Below, piece after piece: positions 59,801 to 64,000 of a stretch of 64,000 nucleotides of DNA. Positions within the stretch are counted from its first letter, which is position 1. The number at the start of each line of letters is the position of its first letter. A model generated the notes under the pieces. The model was not told the origin of the DNA. It did not search any database and saw nothing but the letters and a program-made list of their open reading frames with translations. The translations under genes and the position numbers were made by a program. The DNA lies in assembly GCF_017094485.1 (NCBI RefSeq), contig NZ_CP064786.1, positions 2,450,788-2,514,787 on the forward strand. Reading direction: 5' to 3'. The stretch comes from Natranaeroarchaeum sulfidigenes. GTDB lineage: Archaea; Halobacteriota; Halobacteria; Halobacteriales; Natronoarchaeaceae.

Positions 59801-60979
59801 ATGACACGCGAAGTCTGGCTGAAAGCCGACAGCTCCGTCGGCGACTGGGACCGACGGCGAAAGCGGATCACGGCGGGCCTCGAATCGGGCGTCGACTGGG
59901 TACTCGTCGACGAGGGCGACATCGACAGAGTACGAGAACTGGGCGACGTCAACGTCGCTGCGTTCCGAACGGGTGGGGACGTCGACGTCATCGACGACGC
60001 AGAGGAACCGGAAGCGGACGCCGAGCCCGACGCCTGGGTTGTCGGCAAGGAGGGCGAGGGCGACGGAACGGTCGATCTCCCGACGGACTTCTCCGGATCC
60101 GCCGATCTGTCGACGCTCCGCCGAAACGACGACCGGGCACAGGGCGCGTACGTCCGCATCTTCGACGAGGACTATGAGGCGTTCGCCGAGGCCGCAGCCG
60201 AGGAGGCCGAGTACACGATCATCGTCAGCGAGAACTGGTCGATCATCCCGCTTGAGAACCTCATCGCCCGGATCGGCGACGAGACGACACTGATCGCGGG
60301 CGTCACGAGCGCCGAGGAAGCACAGACCGCCTACGAAACCCTCGAAATCGGAGCTGATGCCGTCCTGCTGGATAGCGATAACCCCGACGAAATCCGCTCG
60401 ACCGTCGACGTCCGGGACGAGGCCGAACGCGAGACGCTCGATCTCACCACGGCCGAAGTGTTGACGATCGAACGTGCCGGGAGCGCCGATCGCGTCTGTG
60501 TCGACACCGGCTCACTGATGGAGCACGACGAGGGGATGCTGATCGGCTCGATGTCCCGCGGGCTCGTCTTCGTCCACGCGGAGACGGCCGAATCACCCTA
60601 CGTCGCCTCCCGACCGTTCCGCGTCAACGCCGGGGCGGTCCACGCCTACATCCGGACGCCCGACGGCGGCACCAAATATCTCTCCGAGCTAAAGAGCGGG
60701 GACGAGGTGCAGGTCGTCGACACTGGCGGTAGCACCCGCGAGGCGGTGGTCGGTCGCGTCAAGATCGAACAGCGACCGATGTTCCGCGTCGAGGCCGAAC
60801 TCGAGGATGGCGACCGGATCGAGACACTGATCCAGAACGCCGAGACGGTGAAAGTCGCGACGAGCGAAGGGCGCAAAGCCGTCACCGACCTCGAAGTCGG
60901 TGACAAGATCGTCCTCTACCACGAGGACACGGCTCGGCACTTCGGCGAAGCCGTCGAAGAGAAGATTATCGAAAAGTAA
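59801..60979 (+). CDS. 3-dehydroquinate synthase II
   Basis: A 392-residue archaeal dehydroquinate synthase of the aroB' type, unrelated to bacterial AroB. MTREVWLKADSSVGDWDRRRKRIT is the family start. IIVSENWSIIPLENLIA, TTAEVLTIERAGSADRVCVDTGSLM, GMLIGSMSRGLVFVHAE and YVASRPFRVNAGAVHAYI are strongly conserved blocks. It converts the ADH product (gene at 57310) by oxidative deamination and cyclisation to 3-dehydroquinate. The next step, dehydroquinase, is encoded at 61480 on the other strand. An acidic insertion at about residues 66-85 (DAEEPEADAEPDAW) is a haloarchaeal feature. Confidence 0.95.
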   Translation: MTREVWLKADSSVGDWDRRRKRITAGLESGVDWVLVDEGDIDRVRELGDVNVAAFRTGGDVDVIDDAEEPEADAEPDAWVVGKEGEGDGTVDLPTDFSGSADLSTLRRNDDRAQGAYVRIFDEDYEAFAEAAAEEAEYTIIVSENWSIIPLENLIARIGDETTLIAGVTSAEEAQTAYETLEIGADAVLLDSDNPDEIRSTVDVRDEAERETLDLTTAEVLTIERAGSADRVCVDTGSLMEHDEGMLIGSMSRGLVFVHAETAESPYVASRPFRVNAGAVHAYIRTPDGGTKYLSELKSGDEVQVVDTGGSTREAVVGRVKIEQRPMFRVEAELEDGDRIETLIQNAETVKVATSEGRKAVTDLEVGDKIVLYHEDTARHFGEAVEEKIIEK

Positions 60980-61447
60980 TCAGGCGTTTTTTACGCTATC
61001 GGCATCGCCCGCCGGCTCCGCGTCGGCTGACGCCTCGGTTTCTGCGAGCTGGTCGAGTTCGGTCGTACACCAGTGACAGAACGTCAGATCCTCGTCGAGG
61101 TCCTTCCCGCAGTGTGGACAGGAGGCGGCGGCCTCGCCGTCCTCGCGCTGTGCCGCCGTGGGTCGGTCGACGTAGGCTGCCAGCACGTAGGCGTCGAGCA
61201 TATTGAAAAAGACGATTGACGCGAGCGCGAGCGACTCCCCGAAGGAGAGCTGTTCGGCGACTGCCCGTGCCCCACCAAGCACCGAGTCGGCGGCCTCGAA
61301 CGGCTCGTTCGGGATGATGAAGACGACGGCAGAAACGACCAGCCCGAACCAGAGGAGGGCACGCAGCCAGCGGCGGAGATACGCGTGTCCGAGACCGGGA
61401 TAGACAAAGGCAAGCAGCACGGCGATCAGCGGACGTTTCCGGATCAT
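60980..61447 (-). CDS. Membrane protein with C-terminal zinc ribbon
   Basis: A 155-residue protein. Residues 1-100 have three hydrophobic segments (about 7-24, 28-46 and 72-92) and the pattern LIAVLLAFVYPGLGHAYLRRWLRALLW typical of small haloarchaeal membrane proteins. A zinc ribbon follows (SCPHCGKDLDEDLTFCHWC, four cysteines), then an acidic tail. Function is unknown. I associate the ribbon with the DUF7575-type group. It converges with the dehydroquinate synthase gene with no gap, and follows aroD on the same strand by 32 bases. Confidence 0.75.
   Translation of the reverse strand: MIRKRPLIAVLLAFVYPGLGHAYLRRWLRALLWFGLVVSAVVFIIPNEPFEAADSVLGGARAVAEQLSFGESLALASIVFFNMLDAYVLAAYVDRPTAAQREDGEAAASCPHCGKDLDEDLTFCHWCTTELDQLAETEASADAEPAGDADSVKNA
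60984..60996 (+). terminator. Hairpin with T-tract between convergent genes
   Basis: GCGT-TTTTT-ACGC just after the dehydroquinate synthase stop. The T-tract is inside the loop, and the hairpin also overlaps the last codons of the opposing gene. Confidence 0.4.
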
Positions 61448-61479
61448 GACCTTTGCTGCGAGTAGCTACCGTGGACTCA

Positions 61480-62169
61480 TTAGACTGTCGAACGCGCGTC
61501 CGACCCCAGTTCGCCGACGAGTCGTCGCAGCGTCGCCAGATCGTACTGGCCGGGAGCAGTCGCATCGGCAGGGTCGACCGGCGCGTAGCCGATCCGCGAT
61601 CCGTACAGCGGCGCGACGGCCCGGGAGTGGCGTCCGGCCTCGCCCATCGCCATCGTGGCGACGGTGCTGCCGGTCGCCGAAAGCGTCTGGGTCGCACCGA
61701 GCAGGTCGAGGACGTCCCGTGGCTTCTGGGCGGTGACGGCTAGCTTTCCGATGTCACCGTGGTCTGTCGCCCGGCGAAGGAGTTTGCGAAGGTCGGCCGA
61801 CGAGGGCGTCCGATCGAAATCGTGGACCGAGGCGATGATCGAGACATCTGCCGCCCGTGCGTTCTCCGCGAGCGCTACACCTTCCGGCGTTTCGAGCGTC
61901 TGGAGCTCGACGTCGATCGCCTCGACCGACGACAGCTGTGCGGCCTCAGCGAGTGCGTCGAGACGCCCGGCTTCGGACGCTTCGCCACCCTCCCACTCCG
62001 CGCGGTTGGTCGCGATGACCGGCAACTCGCCGTCATACTCGTGTAGCTGGGGGAGTGGGTCGGCGGCGAGATCCATCCGGAACTCGATCGCGTCGGCATG
62101 CTCTCGGGCCGCTGGCTCGTCGTCGAGGCTCGCCGTCGCGGCGGCGAGTACGAACGTGTCGAAGTTCAT
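61480..62169 (-). CDS. aroD: 3-dehydroquinate dehydratase, type I
   Basis: A 229-residue type I dehydroquinase. ADAIEFRMDLAADP holds the conserved E-x-R-x-D, ADVSIIASVHDFDRTPS the catalytic histidine, and DIGKLAVTAQKPRD the Schiff-base lysine. The end has GSRIGYAPVDPADATAPGQYD. It dehydrates 3-dehydroquinate to dehydroshikimate in the cytoplasm. The start is MNFDTFVLAAATASLDD, and codons before it in the frame do not fit the family. With the genes at 57310 and 59801 it supplies the first shikimate steps. Confidence 0.94.
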   Translation of the reverse strand: MNFDTFVLAAATASLDDEPAAREHADAIEFRMDLAADPLPQLHEYDGELPVIATNRAEWEGGEASEAGRLDALAEAAQLSSVEAIDVELQTLETPEGVALAENARAADVSIIASVHDFDRTPSSADLRKLLRRATDHGDIGKLAVTAQKPRDVLDLLGATQTLSATGSTVATMAMGEAGRHSRAVAPLYGSRIGYAPVDPADATAPGQYDLATLRRLVGELGSDARSTV

Positions 62170-62272
62170 ATTCCCGGGGACGTGAGGGGAGATAAAAAAA
62201 GGCGCGTTACTCCGTACGATCTCCAAGAGCGGTAGCTCGTCAGGAGACGAGCGCGCGAAAACGGGTGCCCGA

Positions 62273-63244
62273 TCAGGCGAGACCGAGGCTCTCCTCGGCT
62301 TCGAGGAGTTCGTGATAGCGGTTGCGGATCGTGACCTCGGAGATGTCCGCGACTTCGCTGACCGCAGCCTGCGTCGTCTTCTCGTTCGTGAGCAGCGCAG
62401 CGGCGTAGACTGCGGCGGCGGCGAGGCCGACCGGCGACTTGCCGCTGTGGACGCCTTTCTCCTTGGCGTTCTGCAGGAGCTTGCGGGCGCGGTGTTCGGA
62501 CTCGTCGGAGAGGCCGAGTCCCGACGCGAAGCGGGGCACGTAGCTCTCGGGATCTGCGGGCTGGACTTCGAGACCGAGTTCGCGGACCACGTAGCGGTAG
62601 GTGCGAGCGACCTCGTTTTTCTCCACCCGGCTCACTTCGGCGATTTCATCGAGACTGCGGGGGACGCCAGCCTGTCGCGCGGCGGCGTACACACAGGCCG
62701 TCGAGACGCCCTCGATCGAACGTCCCGGGAGGAGGTCCTCGTTGAGCGCGCGGCGGTAGATGACGCTGGCGGTCTCGCGGACGTTGCTCGGCAGACCGAG
62801 GGCCGACGCCATCCGGTCGATCTCGCCGAGCGCCTGCTTGAGGTTGCGCTCCTTGCTGTCGCGGGTTCGGAACCGCTCGTTCCACTTGCGCAGGCGCTGC
62901 ATCTTCTCGCGCTGGCGGGAGCCAAGCGAGTTGCCGTAGGCGTCCTTGTCACGCCAGTCGATGTTCGTCGACAGCCCCTTGTCGTGCATCGTGTTCGTCG
63001 TCGGTGCACCGACGCGGGACTTCTGGTTTTTCTCCTGGGCGTCGAACGCGCGCCACTCCGGCCCGCGGTCAACAGAGTCCTCCTCAACTACAAGCCCGCA
63101 GTCGTTGCAGACCGTTTCTCCGTGCTCCTCGTCGTTGATCAGCTGGCCGCTGCACTCGGGACAGGCGAGTCCCTCGTCTTCGGTTTCCTGTTCTTGCTCT
63201 ACTGCTCTCGATCGGGTTCGCGTTCGGGTGTTTTGTTCTGTCAT
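62273..63244 (-). CDS. tfb: Transcription initiation factor IIB (TFB), second copy
   Basis: A 323-residue TFIIB. The zinc ribbon is CPECSGQLINDEEHGETVCNDC, the B-reader/linker [23 protein letters not shown], and the two cyclin repeats end with [26 protein letters not shown]. Compared with the TFB at 12131, the core is nearly identical around the linker. The N-terminal tail (TEQNTRTRTRSRAVEQEQE) and the cyclin repeats (for example [26 protein letters not shown]) differ. The two may serve different promoter sets. A strong TATA box lies upstream at 63326. Confidence 0.95.
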   Translation of the reverse strand: MTEQNTRTRTRSRAVEQEQETEDEGLACPECSGQLINDEEHGETVCNDCGLVVEEDSVDRGPEWRAFDAQEKNQKSRVGAPTTNTMHDKGLSTNIDWRDKDAYGNSLGSRQREKMQRLRKWNERFRTRDSKERNLKQALGEIDRMASALGLPSNVRETASVIYRRALNEDLLPGRSIEGVSTACVYAAARQAGVPRSLDEIAEVSRVEKNEVARTYRYVVRELGLEVQPADPESYVPRFASGLGLSDESEHRARKLLQNAKEKGVHSGKSPVGLAAAAVYAAALLTNEKTTQAAVSEVADISEVTIRNRYHELLEAEESLGLA

Positions 63245-63325
63245 GGTGCGAAGGCGGCTGCTAACCGGGCAGGTAACCCTGGAAAAATCCCGGGTGATTC
63301 CTTTCGTAGGACTTGCGATCACTCC

Positions 63326-63333
63326 TATATAAG
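63326..63333 (-). promoter_or_regulatory. TATA box of second tfb gene
   Basis: On the minus strand CTTATATAG, preceded by a purine-rich BRE-like stretch (AAAGAG), lies about 82 bases before the ATG. This implies a 5' leader of some 55 bases, longer than for most genes here and open to regulation. Confidence 0.6.
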
Positions 63334-63421
63334 CTCTTTGGAATATGGACGCCATACTCGGTGGCGAGCCGTTATACGCCTCGAATAGCGACAGAAATCA
63401 AAACATTCTTGTTGATGAGTA

Positions 63422-64000
63422 TCACGCAACCATCGCGTCGACAACCGTCTCGTCGTCCACGACGAGATTGTACGCGCCCTCATCGTCGTTCCAGAGTGCC
63501 AGCACAGACTCGAACGCCAGAAGATCGCCGTACTCGGCGTCGACCAGATCACTGTTGAGCGAGGTCTCACGCGTCAGGACGGCGTAGTGTTCGACTGACT
63601 CGCTGCCGTCACTGATCTTGAACAGTGGATTTCCGCCATCCGAGAGCGAGTGACTGAGTTTCAGCGCAACCAGATCGATCCGGTTCGAGACGTGGGCTTC
63701 CATGTCGGCCATCTTCGCCCATCGATCAGGATTGGGCGTCACGTCGAGACGGCGTTTCCCGTCAGTTCGGAGGATCGAGTGAGAGAACTGCACGTCGACG
63801 TTGACGAACTCTCCCTGGTGGTGGTCCGGTCCTGAGGCGGCATCTTCCAGTCGCCGCTGGAAGGTAGGGACTGCGAGATCGGGTTTGACGTCGAACGACC
63901 AGCCGCGGTCGGTCGGCGACTCGCCGGGCCAGAGTCTGACCGTCGGCGAGTAGACCGTCCCGCCGGGTCCCGTCGGATCGTCAGCGAGGGCGCGTTCGAC
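63422..64000 (-). CDS. Unrecognised protein, C-terminal part
   Basis: The frame is open from the right edge of the window to the stop at 63422, giving at least 192 residues. The N-terminus lies outside. Visible segments include GTVYSPTVRLWPGESPTDRG, VNVDVQFSHSILRTDGKRRL, LVALKLSHSLSDGGNPLFKI and a C-terminus LLAFESVLALWNDDEGAYNLVVDD. It is acidic and mixed alpha/beta. It resembles the C-terminal domain of an uncharacterised haloarchaeal protein; I cannot name it, and an enzyme role is not supported by any motif in view. Confidence 0.65.
   Translation of the reverse strand, partial: VERALADDPTGPGGTVYSPTVRLWPGESPTDRGWSFDVKPDLAVPTFQRRLEDAASGPDHHQGEFVNVDVQFSHSILRTDGKRRLDVTPNPDRWAKMADMEAHVSNRIDLVALKLSHSLSDGGNPLFKISDGSESVEHYAVLTRETSLNSDLVDAEYGDLLAFESVLALWNDDEGAYNLVVDDETVVDAMVA

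Noticed and set aside
62312..63388. 358-codon plus-strand frame over the second TFB
   Set aside because: Shadow frame. The minus strand encodes zinc ribbon and cyclin repeats.

Overview
The window is a 64-kb stretch of a haloarchaeal chromosome. The evidence is high GC, strongly acidic predicted proteins, two TFIIB-type factors, FtsZ1 and a CetZ tubulin, archaeal LonB, a thermosome subunit, Spt5/SecE, a chloride-pump rhodopsin, many haloarchaea-only small proteins and TATA-type promoters with short leaders. Genes are packed tightly on both strands. I saw no rRNA, tRNA, CRISPR array, IS element or prophage, so most of this is core chromosome with small accessory patches.

Layout. 0-6.6 kb (mostly minus strand): the start of a membrane-anchored DHH phosphoesterase, an SDR epimerase, and an operon reading coiled-coil protein, secretion/pilus ATPase, two-copy type II secretion F membrane protein and two small proteins. 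6.7-12 kb: CetZ, an AlkP-superfamily phosphodiesterase, pyrophosphatase, a PadR regulator, RNase HI. 12-22.5 kb: TFB, the PCNA-binding repair protein NreA, PolX, Mut7-C, an AN1-rhomboid protease and endonuclease V. 22.5-27.8 kb: SDR, ArsA/Get3-like ATPase, aminotransferase, CinA-type amidohydrolase, PHP protein. 27.8-33 kb: a light-energy island with Blh/Brp (retinal synthesis), halorhodopsin, a Bat-like regulator and lycopene cyclase, i.e. carotene formation, cleavage to retinal, opsin and regulator together. 33-36.7 kb: ftsZ1-secE-spt5 and a lipoprotein. 36.7-45.3 kb: radical SAM protein, TRAM protein, MBL hydrolase, methyltransferase, glycosyltransferase, amidohydrolase, thermosome. 45.3-49.9 kb: an accessory patch with a VapBC-type toxin-antitoxin pair, a frameshifted GNAT gene, a tandem TenA pair, then SAM hydrolase and NMN adenylyltransferase. 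50-54.3 kb: LonB, a CPBP protease, an MGMT-like protein without its cysteine. 54.3-62.2 kb: aromatic amino-acid island (trpCBA, ADH synthase, dehydroquinate synthase II, dehydroquinase). 62.2-64 kb: a second TFB and the C-terminal part of an unrecognised protein.

The most notable signals are: (i) an 11-bp element, ACTAGTAAGGA, shared by the halorhodopsin and lycopene cyclase promoters, with spacing to a shared CTTTTTACA box that differs by 21 bp (about two helical turns); (ii) the Bat-like regulator has lost both the receiver aspartate and the LOV cysteine; (iii) exact tandem duplications of 54 bp and 35 bp that each include a gene's stop codon; (iv) several perfect short palindromes directly upstream of cetZ, nreA, vapB and trpC; and (v) convergent gene pairs ending on a shared CTAG.
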